NCBI GenBank assembly: GCA_009746045.1
Contig: RPFO01000234.1
Span: 1 to 64,000 of the forward strand
DNA length: 64,000 nucleotides
From: Mesostigma viride
Lineage: Eukaryota; Streptophyta; Mesostigmatophyceae; Mesostigmatales; Mesostigmataceae
Direction: 5' to 3'
In this document: one piece after another, positions 17,311 to 29,428 of the stretch
How the letters are laid out: each line of letters opens with the position of its first letter
Position numbering within the stretch: position 1 is the stretch's first letter
The notes under the pieces: generated by a model
What the model was told of the DNA's origin: nothing
Databases searched by the model: none
The model's input: only the letters and a program-made list of their open reading frames with translations
Position numbers and translations under genes: made by a program

Positions 17311-19345
17311 CTTGCGCTGCTAGCAAGGTGTACCCCACCTGCCAGGCTGACATGGCCTGGCCAATGAGCGACCATCGCTCCACCTCCAGGAGCCCTGGGG
17401 CGGCGGATGCACCTTCGGCAAAGCCCATGCTTAGTTCACGAAACCCCGCGGGTGGCTGAACCAAGAGACCTGTGGCACGCTCCCACACAAGCCCCTTGCC
17501 CCGGTCACGATAAGCCTGGGACCCTTGGTAACTGACAAGGGTGGGCAGTGCTCGCATGGGGGCGCCTGCCTTGTTGACGGGCGCGTAGGGTGCCTGATCA
17601 TCGTGCTCCACATACTGCGCCGTGAGTTGACTGGGCAACACGACATCGACCGGTGGCAGCTCAATGTGGCTAGCGACATGCTGCATCACCGCCTGCGTAG
17701 AACCTTGGCCAGCGATGTTGGTCCAGAACGCGCGCAGCCGATGGGTATTCCCTCCCAGCCCGGCATTGTCCGACACCACGGGTTCCCCCAAAATACCCAC
17801 AATGGTGCCCCAATCCTCCCGAACAGTGGGGCTGGGACTGTCCACCGCCACTACGTTTTCAAATAAGTAGGCGGGTGGCACCTGCTGCAGCTGCTGGAGC
17901 TCGCCCACAATGCGCAGCATGTCCCAAAATAGGCCGCTCCTGCTGTCGGCAAGGCCCCGGCCATGCCCAGCCTGGCTCATGCCTTGGCACTCCCAGCCAG
18001 CAATGACCAACCCTACCTCGCCATGTTGTGAGATGAGGCGGCGCAGCTGCTGCTGCCCAAGGAAGCGCACGTCATGAGTGCCCTCGCCGAAGACATCAGC
18101 CCAGGCGGATGGAGGAAATTGTGCTGGGTATGCTTGCGACAAGATAGCGCAGTGGTGCAAATATGCCGCCCTGGCTGTGAGCGATGCCTCCACCGCAATG
18201 AGCTTGCTGCATACCCCCCCGCTGCTCAGGAAACCGGCTATGCCGCCACCCATACCTGCGAACAGCTCCAGCACGACGGTGGCACGCCCGAAGTCCGGGA
18301 TGCGTTCCAGCACCTCTGCGCTAAAGCCGGGGTACTGCGTGATGGCACCCGGCTGGCGCCGCTTCCCCCCAGCACCCTTGGGCAGTGCCTGACATGCCGC
18401 CATCACCCGTGTGCGCACATCGCGCAGGCGTGGCAGGGGCGCAACCTGGGCAAGCCAACTTTGCCTCTGCGCATCCCGCGCTGGCAACGCCGCAGGCAGC
18501 ACACACCGGTGCCTATCGCGCGCGCGCTTGTCGCTAGCCGCTTGCGCCATGTGCACCGCTTGCGCGTCCGGCCACACGCCCCCCCCCCAGTTCTCAGCCG
18601 CATCCCCTGCTGGCTCCACCTCTATGCTGGCGGGCGACACCACTGCAGCCACACACGCGTCTAGCGACACCACCCCCTGCGGGTTAGGCTCCGGGTCGCT
18701 GCTGCACTGAATGGGAAGAAGCGCCTTTTGCTTCCCCTCCCCCTGCCAATCACGGCGGTAGGTCGCAACCTCCAGCCAAGGGTCAATTATGAGCCCGAGG
18801 CGATACATGACGTCCATCCCGATAAGGGCTGCATACCCACACCTGTCGACCACCAAGGCCGGCACAGCCACGCAGGCCATCCGCTTTGGGTCCGTGGGGT
18901 TGAGGATGACGTTGATCAGCATGGAAGTCATTGCATCGGGTCGCGCCGCTGGCCCTTTCCATCCCTCCACGAGAACGGTGCTGTCTATGAGCCCGCCGTT
19001 CTCACGGGTCGCACCACACATCTTGGCCAGCTCCATGGTGATCACGAGCGGCCCGGCTCCGCCATCCAGCTTGGTGACGGACTTTGCGCTGGGGCACACC
19101 ATAGGGCCCCAACAAGTGCCGTCCTCGCTGATTGCCTGGAAAGCGATAGCCGGGGACCCATCAGGGTGCTTTGCCACCGTGACTGTCCTCGGCACCCGTG
19201 ACATCCGCTCCTCGCGGGTTGCTTCCCGGGGCATGGTTGGTGCTGGGACGTCTGCCGGGGTTGCCGGCATAACTGGCATGGTGACCCGCCGCGCAGTTTC
19301 CGCCACCGGCAATGTGCGTGCGTCTAGTCTAGGCTGTCGGCGCAC
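17252..19345 (-). CDS. Protease + cytosine-5 DNA methyltransferase polyprotein (family B, copy 1)
   Basis: 697 residues. The retropepsin lies near residues 85-190 (TKLDGGAGPLVI active site Asp94; LIGMDVMYRLGL flap/ILG motif). Residues 357-680 are a C5-methyltransferase. Motif I is VVLELFAGMGGGIAGF. Motif IV is GWECQGMSQAG with catalytic Cys453; the usual Pro before Cys is Glu. Motif VI is LFENVV. Motif VIII is RLRAFW. A target-recognition region and an SIGQAMS-like C-terminal motif (RWSLIGQAMSAWQVG) follow. Such enzymes methylate cytosine in DNA; cytosine methyltransferases inside retrotransposons are known from some algae and dinoflagellates. It overlaps gag by 22 bases. Confidence 0.85.
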   Translation of the reverse strand: MRRQPRLDARTLPVAETARRVTMPVMPATPADVPAPTMPREATREERMSRVPRTVTVAKHPDGSPAIAFQAISEDGTCWGPMVCPSAKSVTKLDGGAGPLVITMELAKMCGATRENGGLIDSTVLVEGWKGPAARPDAMTSMLINVILNPTDPKRMACVAVPALVVDRCGYAALIGMDVMYRLGLIIDPWLEVATYRRDWQGEGKQKALLPIQCSSDPEPNPQGVVSLDACVAAVVSPASIEVEPAGDAAENWGGGVWPDAQAVHMAQAASDKRARDRHRCVLPAALPARDAQRQSWLAQVAPLPRLRDVRTRVMAACQALPKGAGGKRRQPGAITQYPGFSAEVLERIPDFGRATVVLELFAGMGGGIAGFLSSGGVCSKLIAVEASLTARAAYLHHCAILSQAYPAQFPPSAWADVFGEGTHDVRFLGQQQLRRLISQHGEVGLVIAGWECQGMSQAGHGRGLADSRSGLFWDMLRIVGELQQLQQVPPAYLFENVVAVDSPSPTVREDWGTIVGILGEPVVSDNAGLGGNTHRLRAFWTNIAGQGSTQAVMQHVASHIELPPVDVVLPSQLTAQYVEHDDQAPYAPVNKAGAPMRALPTLVSYQGSQAYRDRGKGLVWERATGLLVQPPAGFRELSMGFAEGASAAPGLLEVERWSLIGQAMSAWQVGYTLLAAQGVRAAGCTSRPCCDCTGAE

Positions 19346-21742
19346 CGCTGCAGTGCCGCAGCTGCTTGGTGCACCAACGTGATGCCCCGCTGCCCGCAGC
19401 CATCAATCACTTGCCTGGCAGAAAACAAGGGAGCATCAATCACTCCATCCACTGGCAAGAATGGTGGCAGCTTGCGCCGCTGCTCGGCGTCGGCGGGGTT
19501 CGGGTGCTCCAGCAGCGATGACTCACCGCCGGTTGAACCTGCCGGGAACGATGCAGGAAGCTGGGGTGGCCCCCCCTCACCATTTCCCGTGGTTGGTAGG
19601 AACGACGGCAATGCCCGTGCCTGCTTGCCTCGGGTAGCTGCCTGGACCTCGACGGCATGGATAGGAGCCCAGAACAAGTCGGGTTGCTCCACCAGCGTAT
19701 ACGCGTCATACGCTTCCATCCCCGCCGCCTGCCCACTCGGTTGGCTGGGTGACGCCGGCGCTGCCGATACCTCAGCTGCCTGCTCTGTTGGCGTGCTGTC
19801 GGCCGCCACCATGGCCGCTGCATGTGCTTGCACGGTCTTGGTGACCACTGGGTACTTGCACCCTGCCGGAGCATGGGCGGGCGTTCCAGCCGCGTGCTCC
19901 TTCTTGCACTGGGCTGGGCAGGCCCGCTTCACGTGATCTGGCTTCCCGCAGATCCAACATGCCTTGTGCGGGTCAGCCGTCGCCTGGCCGGTGCTGCTGG
20001 AGGCCGTGTTGTCGCCCCCCGCGCTGGCTGGCTTGTCCGCCTGCGACCCAAACTGCCGGCTGCTTGGTCCACCCCTTCCACCGCTGGACCCTCCACCGCC
20101 TGATTGCGCGCCACCCACCCTGTTACCCTTGTGCGCTTGGGCGACTTCTTGGCGTACCAGCTCCACTAGGTCCGGGAGACCCCGTGCCTGTCGCCGGTTG
20201 AACGCATGCACTTCCGTGCACAGCTGGGCCAGGTCCCAATGACAACCAAATCTAGGTTGTGGGATCATGGCAGCTTTTGGACCCAACGCCTTGAGCCACT
20301 TCTCACACGCCTCCGCCTCCGTCCATGCCGGGACCTCATCCCGCAAGACCTCCAGGCGGTCCATCGTGGCGTCAGGCGACTCCTTGTCCCCCACCTTGAA
20401 ATCATGCCACTCCGCCTCCGCCTTGGTGGAGGAGTGGGCGTACTTGGCGCGCAGCAGTTCCCACAGCTCCTCGGCAGGGTCGACGTCAAATACCACGTGT
20501 TGGTAGTCCGGCAAGCCTTGTTGGTCGCGCCTGTACCACACATCGGATCTTCCCGTCTTCAGCGCCACCTCATGGTAGCCTGTGACCCACCGCTGCACCA
20601 GCTTTTGCGTGTTGCCCGAGAAAAACATTGGGATGTTGTCCATCTCAAAGGACTTCGGCAGCTGGTTATGCGTGACGATATACTGCTGGTGCAGCCAAGT
20701 CTTATATTTCCAATAGGCTTGGTTGATGTCAACAAGCCCACCGTCAGCAGTATACCTGTCCTTGAGCTCCACCTGCGCTTGCACCGGCATTCCCACCTTG
20801 GATCCCTCAATCGGCGACCCATTGTAGCCCACCGGCATGCTTGGCGTCCTTGGTAGAGTAGCCACAAACCTCGGCTCCAGCCCATAGCCTCGTTCCACCG
20901 TGTATGGACTGCCTCGCTGCAATCCCGGAATGATGCCTGGCCGCACCCACGGTGTTTGTAGCCGTGGCGTCGCTGGGTTTGTTGGTGCCGGCGCATGCGG
21001 CACGCCAAAAGAAAACCCAGTTTGTGCACTAGGCATCCCAGGCACATGCTGCCGCGACGCCTGCATCTGTGGCGCTTGCGCCTGTGGCTGCACGGATGGT
21101 GCCTGCGACATTAAAGGCACCTGCGACTGCAACACCTGCGCTTGGGGCTGCCAAACTTGCGCCTGCGGCTGCAACACTTGCGGCTGTGGTGTGGTAGGTG
21201 CGGCGCTGGTGTCAGCGTTGCTTGCGCGGTCCACGTCGCGTGCAGACTTGCAATCTGCGCCGCCAACTGCGCCGTCTGCTGCTGCTGCAACTGCATAGCC
21301 TGCTGTTGCTGCTGCATCTGTTGTTGGGATTGTGCTACATGTTGCAAAATCTGCTGCAACACATCCGCACCCACCCCCTGGCTGGCACTTGGCCCCGGCG
21401 CTAGCCCGGTGCCTGCCAACCCGCTGAGCCGTATCTGCGATGATGGTGTGATGGGAAGTACTGTTCCATCTTGAGGACCTGCCGCGCTGCCACCCAGCCC
21501 TCCGTTGACGACCGATGTGTCACCACCACCACCAACAACGCCACCACTCCGATCGGCGACCCCCCCCCATTGCCCATCCCGGAACCCGAGGCTGCTGGTG
21601 GGACGAGTGGCCCATTGCCGTTGTCGCCAGTTGGCAAGGATGCCTGCGTGCCTGCAGCATCACCCTGCCGCGGTGCGCCATCCACCACCGTGCCTTGGTT
21701 GGGGTTGGCGCCCCCTTGATGTTGACCATCTTGGTCTGCCAT
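19324..21742 (-). pseudogene. gag: Family-B Gag, copy 1 (frameshifted N-terminus)
   Basis: The main ORF 21234-19324 holds the Gag body (WKYKTWLHQQYIVTHNQLP, YRRDQQGLPDYQHVVFDVDP) and a CCHC knuckle (CWICGKPDHVKRAC). N-terminal Gln/Pro-rich tracts lie in two other frames: ATG 21742 (MADQDGQHQGG) to about 21480, then about 21420-21250 (QQQ-rich). Two frame breaks therefore disrupt the leader part. The C-terminal 200 residues are Pro/Ala-rich spacer before the protease ORF. The second family-B copy shows the same organisation. Confidence 0.7.
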
Positions 21743-21790
21743 CAAGCTTCGTGCTTGTGCTCTCGTGAGCACCGTTTCTGCAACCAATCA

Positions 21791-24700
21791 CTGGGCTACA
21801 GAGTGAGCAGACGTAGTGCAAAATCAGTATGCACCACAGGGGCCACCACTTGGCCCCTTCAACTTGCTGGCACCACACCAGATGCACAGGGCAAGGAGAA
21901 AGAAAACAATTGCCTGAAAGCTGAAAACCAATGCTGCTTCAGGACCTGCTTGCAAGCTGCCTGCCTTGACAGCCTTGCACAGCCAGCTTTACCTCTATTC
22001 CTAGTATTCAGGAAGAGGCCTCAGCCTTGACCAAGCTTACCTACCAACTCTCAGTTAGCTCTGTGTGTGGATAAGACGAGAAGCCAGTGCCAACTGCACT
22101 TCTCAAAAAGGTGAGACCTGAGAGTGAGGTATGACTAGGTTAGGCTTCACACTGTGTTCTTTGTTGCAAATGAAATAACGTTTTTATTACCAATACTCTA
22201 CCTAACTTGGCAGCTCTGTTTCAGCAATGGCTGGGCTCGATGAAAGAAAGGAGGGCTGGCCACACTTGCCACGCACCACCATGACCAAGACAGAGTTCAA
22301 GGATCCACACAGAGCTACATCCAACGCCCTGGTGGAAACACACACTTATCCCAATGAATGCCTCCACTTACGCAATATCTTGCGTCAGCCTTACCTCGTA
22401 GCCACGCTCAGTATCTGATCCTGACGACAACCGCTTTGTCGTCCATACTGCTTCAATTACACCAAAGCTACTCCGTGGCACTCGGCTTTGGTCAGCACCA
22501 AGACCTAAAAGTACACAAAATCCTAAGTCGTTGTCTGCAACGACTCCCTGTTCCGCATATGAAACATATCATCTAGCACTTTCTCTTTAGACGACAAAAT
22601 CAACTAGACAACCTGGTAGGCCAGAAATCCCAGACGACAAAATGCCCTTGTCGCAGATCACTCCAGTGGACTTGCCGACCCCTGAGCTTGCCAAACAACT
22701 ATATCACCAAGCATGTACGACAACTAGCTGGCCCTGACGAGAAAAGCTGCCTCGTCGCATTCACAAAAGCGGCTTGCCAGCCTGCCGAATATCAATGCCA
22801 ATATTGCACGACATTATCTACCTGCAGCGGACAGTTCTCGAGATCAATAACGCGCCAGTTGCGTGCACGTGCATGTTCAGCCTGCACGACCCGCATAATT
22901 GCCAGGCTGGCAGCCTAGCTTGGTCCGTGTTGTAGTCCAGCAGCTAGTGCGTGCTGCTTGCCAGCGTTGGCACGGACCTCCTGGTGACGCATGTCAGTAC
23001 CGCTGTCAACTCCCAGTGCTGCACGTCGCGCTACGGCGCATGCGTTGCTCCCGCAAGGCCCAAATGCCAAAGGCGTAACAACTCGCACGTGTACGCGCAA
23101 TGCCTAGCTGCCTCGCCTCGTCCCCCGGGCCGGCCGCGTGGCGGCCCCGCGTAAAGCCAATACTCGTGCGAATCGGAACGGCGCGCGACAAGTGTTTCAG
23201 GCTTTTGGACGTGCGAGTCCCCTTAATTAACCCCTAAATGGTCTGAGATCCTGCCGATAAATCGGCTGGATCTTCACAATTTTGCAAACCAGATGCCATC
23301 CAACCTACCCATATCCAATGGCTGTCCTTGGGGGCCAAGCATGTCCATGAGTTGCCCTTCGGTTTGGTATATCACAACCTCACATATATGCAGGGTAGGC
23401 CATATATAACTGCCGTCAAAGTCAGGGGGTCAAGACGCGCGTTTTCATTTTTGGTAGAATGTGCATTTTGAATTATGCTATAAGACCTAGGCACCCACCA
23501 CTTCAGGGATGATAAACAATTAGTTGCTGAACAGTTTGAGCCATTGGGGTCATCATATGGGTGGGTATACCAGCAGTTACACCCAGTACAGCCCATAGGG
23601 GTACCGTTGGTAAAAAGCAACCAAGGGGGTAGGGGTGGGCATACTACCTACTAATATGGCCGCCAACCATGCCAAACAATACATTTCCCTTCCACAATGA
23701 TGGGGAAACATAACTGCATCATCACACTGCCCTTACATGGCACCTATGTGCAGGTGCCACCTTGTCCATGCACGTAGGTAACGTGGTACGGACACCCTAC
23801 GCAAGGCATGCATTCTAGGAGGCAGCCACCAACAAACTAGTGATGTTGAGCCTATTTCAGCCTGCCCTAGCAAGGATAAACTAGGCCTAAGCTGCTATAG
23901 CTTGCCAGGTGATGGCCAGCACACCTGGTGGAACATGCTGTCAATGGGAAGCTTTTACTCAACAGTTACGTGCTTGATGATGCCACAGAGACCAGCCAAC
24001 TGCCTCACACTCATGCAATATGTGCATGGGAAATGTGTAACAAACATATATGGAGGTATTCAAACCCATACAGCCTCTAAAACTTATCACCATCACACTG
24101 TGGCAGGTCAACTGACTGAGGGAAGCATCTAAGAAGGGTGTTTTAGAAAGGGGCCAGGCCAGGGTCAAGAAAGAGCATGAATAATGCAAAAAGAATGTGC
24201 TACACAAGCTAGAACGTATATATTAACGTCAAACATCGATAGGAAAACGATGCTTAAGCTTTACCAGGCATGGATGGCGTTACCTTGGCCCAGGCGGTGG
24301 CCGCAAAATTGCGCATTTCGGCACACCAAAGTTGTGCAGCATGGTCGCTGGATTCGGCGATTTCTGGCCACCCTTGCACGTTTACGACTACTATGTATCA
24401 TAAAAAGTACAAAGAAACCAATATATCCTTTAAAATACGCCGGAAAGGTATTGCTGTCAACGTTTCTATCGTCCGGCCTGATCGCAGTTTTTTCCAGCAA
24501 GAACGCTGCCGACACCTATCAAATGGCATTCCCGCGAACCAAAAATTGGCCTGTATGATCTTTAGGACGTATAAAATCAATATCCTAAGTTTGGCCAGAA
24601 AATTCTAACGCAAACGTAAATGCCATGCGTGGGCGCAAGCCGCCATGGCCAGGTCGTCGTTTTCCGGAATGCACGTTGTACGTGAAAAAGTACCCTGACC

Positions 24701-25559
24701 CCTTGCACTTTGACCGGCCAGAACACCTCTATAACTTTGTCAGAAGTATGCAAACCCTAGTACCACGCTGTGAAGAAACTTATAAACTTTCATTCTTCTC
24801 AGCTAAACTTTTCCTAATTCTCAATAGATTTCGCGGCATTTGGTCCCCCGATAAGGGGCCGATGCATCGGCTGGAACTCGATTTTTGGCGGAAAATCGGC
24901 CTCAAGACCATTAGCCTGCCTTTTACGGGGTATTTTCTATTTTCAATTTTTCATTGTCTGCCTGGCAAGTGGCACGGGAAGGTAACGGATGCAAGTGAAA
25001 TAGAGCATAGAAGTAAAGAAGAATCTTGCGGAGTCCGCACGGATCTCGCTTCGGCAAAATAAATGTCAGCGGCTTACCCCAAGGCACTGCCCACTTCCAG
25101 TTTCAGCCCTCCCCAGTCCCCAGGCAAAATATCAAAGAACGATCCTCGCCAAGGGCCAGCACAAGCCGAGCTCCATATCCGGTTGAGGCACGTTCCTTGC
25201 AGCTTACCGAACGGCATCCGAGCCACCATTTCAACCCCATCCATCTGCCACCATGGCCAAGCGTGCTCTTTTGGTCGGGTAAGTATGTGGTGTTGCATTT
25301 TAATTTTCACAAAACAACAATTCTTCGGCATTTGCGCCCTGTTGAGACGAAAGTCGATTTGGAAACGATAGGCTCGAGAGCTTACTGCAGCTTAATGCTT
25401 TTCCTTTGTCGATCGTGCAGCTGTAACCATTTTGTCATTTGTTTGCTGTGGCAGTTTACCATCTGGCAAGTAGACGGGCGCCGTAAGACGGGCGCCAATA
25501 GACCCCTGTTGAGAGAATGACAGGCAAACTATTGTAATACGCCTTACTTTGTCAAGTGG
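21791..25559. other. Long non-coding stretch, no convincing gene
   Basis: ORFs are short, unsupported and lack domain motifs. The first few hundred bases are probably the family-B 5' LTR and flank. The rest alternates GC-rich and AT-rich segments without clear direct or inverted repeats. No tRNA, rRNA or known element is recognised. Confidence 0.4.
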
Positions 25560-25983
25560 TATTTTAATTGTCATGGATTTATTGTACTTATATTGAATAT
25601 GTACTGGGTTTTATGGGATTAGTATCTGGGATTAATGTAACTCACCGCCAGAAGGTCATTGTACTGGAGGCTCTACCGAGGTGATGGGATTAATTCCTGG
25701 AGAAGACCTCATAGAATTAACCTGTATGTATTTAATTTTGTGTGCTTCTAATATCTGGTGGTACTCTGTAATGCCACTTCCATAGGTTTTCTCCATTTCT
25801 CATGAAATGGTTTTCCCTGTGGCAGATCTGTTTCTTTTCCAGTTCCTTAAAAGAAAGGGCTGGGGGAATGGCATTGGCCATTAAAGACATCTGTTCAAGC
25901 TTCAAGCTGGAGTGAAGGACATTTCAAGCTACTTCAAGGGTCCCTGGCAGGGGATGTGACCCCTAAAGAAAAGAAGGGATTGG
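25560..25983 (+). other. 3' untranslated end of an LTR element with polypurine tract
   Basis: AT-rich sequence without ORFs, ending in a purine-rich tract (CTAAAGAAAAGAAGGGATTGG) directly before AGTTAACG. The layout matches 48150-48927, where a similar purine tract (AGAGAAGAAAGGGCTGG) precedes the AGTTAATA start of a proven LTR. Confidence 0.5.
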
Positions 25984-26600
25984 AGTTAACGTAAAGGATT
26001 TACGTTAGATGGATAGAGATTGTTACGCTCTTTCCAACGGCACCTTGAACGCCTCATTTGGTTAAGGAACGTAAAAGTTATGACGTTTCCTAGGCTGTGC
26101 CGACAGTACCCGGCGCGCCACTGTGGGCGCGTACGGACACAGGATGTACAAGTGTCACTTTGATAGTCCGCAGGACGTTGACAGGACTTGTACAGGACTT
26201 GATGGTCAATTGATAGGTAGGCGCACTGTAGCGCGCCAGGACCTATGAGACAATTGATGCTGACTAGTGTACGGATAGGTCCACAGGACTAGCCGTATGG
26301 ACAATTGATAGATCTGCGCGCCAAAGGCGTGCCAGAGTCTGTGTAATCAATTGATTGACAGTTCAGCTGTGACAGTGCAGCTGAATACTTGGACGCGTCC
26401 CTAGTAAGCTATATGAGTGACTTGGTCACACCGGGACGCTAGTTCTTGCGTGCACGTTCTCTTGGCACTGCGACTCTGTCGCCTGTGCTGCGTGCAGTCT
26501 TGGAAGTGACGTGACTTACGTCTGTGTTTCCTGATTATTAATAAAGGCAACTTCCTGCAAGAACCATGGCGGAATTCGTGGCATTCTTACCCTCACAACT
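25984..26600 (+). repeat. LTR-like sequence (AGTTAA start), truncated
   Basis: Begins AGTTAACG after a polypurine tract. It contains a TATATGA box near 26409 and AATAAA at about 26540. Its tract ATTAATAAAGGCAACTTCC resembles the corresponding part of the 40284 LTR. No TTAACT end is found, so it is cut where the family-C element begins. A short ORF (ATG 26566, MAEFVAFLPSQLP) follows the LTR-like part. Confidence 0.45.
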
Positions 26601-26608
26601 GCCAGCAG

Positions 26609-29428
26609 TCAGGTCTCACCATGACATAGAGTCGTCCGTCCTGGAACTTGCACGGGAGCTTGCCCATCTGCTGAGGGTGCGACCTGACTGATCGCCTCCA
26701 AGGCTGCTGCTTCCGTGACGGTGAATCGGCTGATCAGCGTCTCCAGAACGGAGGTGACGGTGTACGCATCCGCCTCCTCTTCAGTCTCGAGGGTTTGGTA
26801 TACGTACTCCGAGAAAATGGTGGGGGACCCAATGGGCTGCAAGTGAAAAATTCCCTGAGCCGGGACCACGTGGCTGAGTGGCAAGCGCGAATGGGACCCC
26901 TCCCCTTCCCCGGGGGCGCGCACGTCCTCGTGCGAACCCCAGTCGGGGGATAGGTCGTCCATGGTGGTACGACCCGTGTGAAACAAATAACGAGCCTGCG
27001 GTGACCGCGGAAGGTCACCATAGGACGTGCCGGGCGCCTGAGCTGGGACGCAAGTGGTATGTAGTACTCCCAGATCTTCATAGAACCAGTAGTCCTCCCG
27101 CCGGGAAAGGGCGTCTGGGACCACGTTCTCTGCACCCTTGACGTACTGAATCTTAAAGGGGGCGAACTGGGACAAGTACTCCAGCCAGCGTGCTTGACGG
27201 GGCACCAGGTTGGGTTGGGCGAGCAGATGCGTGAGGGGCCGATGATCCGTGTGGATGATCAGCCGGTGGGGATCAAGATCCCCCTGCTCGCTGATGGCAA
27301 CGTCAAACTGGGCCCCGAGAAGATGATGGCGCCAGGTATGGCAGCAGTAGACCACGGCAAGAAGCTCCTGCTGGTGTACCGGATAGTTGCGCTCGGCAGG
27401 GATCATAGTCCGGGAGATGTACTCGACCGGCTGCAACCCCTGACCCTGGTCCTGCAATAGGACACCGCCGATTGCAACCTTGCTCGCGTCCGTTGCGACC
27501 ACAAAGGGCTTGGACGGGTCCGAGATAACGAGCACGGGGGCCGTGGTCAGGCTGCGCTTGAGGGCCTCAAAGGCCTGTTGGCACGGTTCCGACCAAACGA
27601 AAGGAACACCCTTCTTGAGGAGGGCGTTAATGGGGGCAGCGATCGTCGCGAAACGGGGGATGAAACGTCGGTAATACGACGCGACACCCAAAAAGCTGCG
27701 CACGCCCTTGACGTTGGTCGGGGTCGGCCACTGCTGGATGGAGGCGATCTTGGAGGGGTCCGTCGCGACGCCGGCAGCGGACAGGGTATGACCGAGGAAC
27801 GGTACGCTGCGACCAGCGCGGACCTTGGCCTTGCGGACCGAAAGATTCTCCTCCTCCATGATGCGCAATACCGTGGCGACGTCCTCGAGGTGATCCTCAA
27901 AGGTCTTGGAGTACACCAAGATGTCATCCAGGTATGCGAGCGCACAAGTGCGCTTGTAGGACCACGGGGGCTTCGCGCCCCGGTTGGGGTCCTCGAGGTC
28001 ACGGGAAACCTGCGGGAGATGCGCGGTTCCCATGACTGGGCGGAGGATGTCATTCATGAGCATCTGAAAGCTCGCAGGGGAATTGCACAACCCCATGGCG
28101 GCCACACGGAACTGATAGTGGCCGAACGGCGTGTTGAACGCCGTTTTATGACAGTCCTCCGGCGCAATCCTTAACTGCCAGAACCCGTCTGCGCAATCAA
28201 GGACGGTGAAACATGTGGCGCCCTGCACGCGGTTGAAGATATCGTCGATGCGGGGGAGAGGGTACTTGGACTTTACCGTAATAGCGTTCAGCTTACGATA
28301 GTCCGTGACGAGCCGCCACTTGCCCCCAGGCTTGGGGACCAACAGCACGCCTGCTGAGAAGGGGCTGTTGCTGGGCTCGATGAGACCCCGCTCCAGAAGC
28401 GCCATCAAGATCTTCTTGAGCTCCACCAGCTCCACCGGACCCATGCGGTACATAGGGGACGTCGTAGGGCCATAGCCCTCCTGCAATTGGATGCGGTGGA
28501 GCACCGAGCGCGGCGGGGGAAACTCTTGCTTACTCTCATCAAAGAGCTTCGCGCGTGCTGCCAACACCGCATTGTAGCGCTCAGTCTCCTCGGGGGTGAA
28601 GCCCACACCGATCTCATTGAGCATGAGCTCCACGGCAGCGAGGTCGAGGCGATACATGTAGTATTCCTTGCCCTGACGCAGCTTGCCCTCCAACGACTTG
28701 ATGCTCATGAGGATCTGTGAGGCTTGGCGGGGTTGGGTAAATTCCCGCTCGTGCGTGACGTTGTGCACAGTGGGACCCTGCGCCTGATATTCGCCAACCG
28801 GACTCCAAAAGGAGCCGTCGGGGAACCACACCACGCGACGCTTAATGCTGATGTCAACATCCTGAGCGTCCATCCAGTCAATGCCAATAATGATATCGGC
28901 TGCGCCCAGCGGCGCGACAGTGGCGGTAAGCTCCACAGGGATGCCCTGAATCACCGCCTTGATGTCGACTAGACCTGGCGAGGGGTTCTTGCGACCATCT
29001 GAGTAAGTCACATTTACCACTGTCGCGTGTGGCCGTATAGTGTAGCCAGCGCGACGCGCCAGTGCCTCATTGATGAATGACGTGGAAGCGCCCGTGTCGA
29101 CCATGAACTGCACGTCCATGACAGTCTTGCCCTTGAGGAAGGGGTCCAGTGCTGTTGATGGCACTGCCAGACCCCCTCGAAAGAGGAGCAAGCTGCGGGC
29201 CGCACTCCTCGGGGCTGCATGCGTCGGCGGGGCGTCCGCGTTGCTGCCCGAAGCCGGAATTGTAGCCGTGGCTGGAGCCTCACCAACTGGCTCCATACTC
29301 GCGCCGGTATCCGCAACTAACGGTGCCTGTACGGCGGAGCTACTGCTATCTACACTATTTACTCCTACTACGCTATCTACCCTATCTACCTGAGCTACCG
29401 CTACTTCTACCCCCAAGGGGAGGGACAC
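26609..29428 (-). CDS. pol: Ty3/gypsy-type Pol: protease, RT, RNase H (family C), no integrase seen
   Basis: 939 residues in the -1 frame relative to gag, starting at the gag stop. Protease: MVDTGASTSFI (Asp111) and IIGIDWMD. RT: LVTDYRKLNAI, FTVLDCADGFWQL (Asp411), ALAYLDDILVYSKTF (DD 501-502), FLGHTL. RNase H: VVATDASKVAIGGVLL and LIIHTDHRPLTHLL, ending ALSRREDYW near residue 790. The last 150 residues show no HHCC or DDE integrase motif. The element is either truncated at 26.6 kb or belongs to an integrase-less type. All RT catalytic residues are present. Confidence 0.85.
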   Translation of the reverse strand: MSLPLGVEVAVAQVDRVDSVVGVNSVDSSSSAVQAPLVADTGASMEPVGEAPATATIPASGSNADAPPTHAAPRSAARSLLLFRGGLAVPSTALDPFLKGKTVMDVQFMVDTGASTSFINEALARRAGYTIRPHATVVNVTYSDGRKNPSPGLVDIKAVIQGIPVELTATVAPLGAADIIIGIDWMDAQDVDISIKRRVVWFPDGSFWSPVGEYQAQGPTVHNVTHEREFTQPRQASQILMSIKSLEGKLRQGKEYYMYRLDLAAVELMLNEIGVGFTPEETERYNAVLAARAKLFDESKQEFPPPRSVLHRIQLQEGYGPTTSPMYRMGPVELVELKKILMALLERGLIEPSNSPFSAGVLLVPKPGGKWRLVTDYRKLNAITVKSKYPLPRIDDIFNRVQGATCFTVLDCADGFWQLRIAPEDCHKTAFNTPFGHYQFRVAAMGLCNSPASFQMLMNDILRPVMGTAHLPQVSRDLEDPNRGAKPPWSYKRTCALAYLDDILVYSKTFEDHLEDVATVLRIMEEENLSVRKAKVRAGRSVPFLGHTLSAAGVATDPSKIASIQQWPTPTNVKGVRSFLGVASYYRRFIPRFATIAAPINALLKKGVPFVWSEPCQQAFEALKRSLTTAPVLVISDPSKPFVVATDASKVAIGGVLLQDQGQGLQPVEYISRTMIPAERNYPVHQQELLAVVYCCHTWRHHLLGAQFDVAISEQGDLDPHRLIIHTDHRPLTHLLAQPNLVPRQARWLEYLSQFAPFKIQYVKGAENVVPDALSRREDYWFYEDLGVLHTTCVPAQAPGTSYGDLPRSPQARYLFHTGRTTMDDLSPDWGSHEDVRAPGEGEGSHSRLPLSHVVPAQGIFHLQPIGSPTIFSEYVYQTLETEEEADAYTVTSVLETLISRFTVTEAAALEAISQVAPSADGQAPVQVPGRTTLCHGET

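Larger units (their letters stand above)
16009..21790 (-). mobile_element. Family-B Ty3/gypsy-like element with DNA methyltransferase, copy 1 (3' truncated)
   Basis: Gag, PR-methyltransferase and RT ORFs lie in series on the minus strand. The 3' end (RNase H, integrase, LTR) is missing at about 16.01 kb. A TGG-starting stretch just upstream of gag (minus-strand TGGTTGCAGAAACGG near 21.79 kb) could be the primer binding site, implying a 5' LTR beyond 21.8 kb. Confidence 0.75.
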
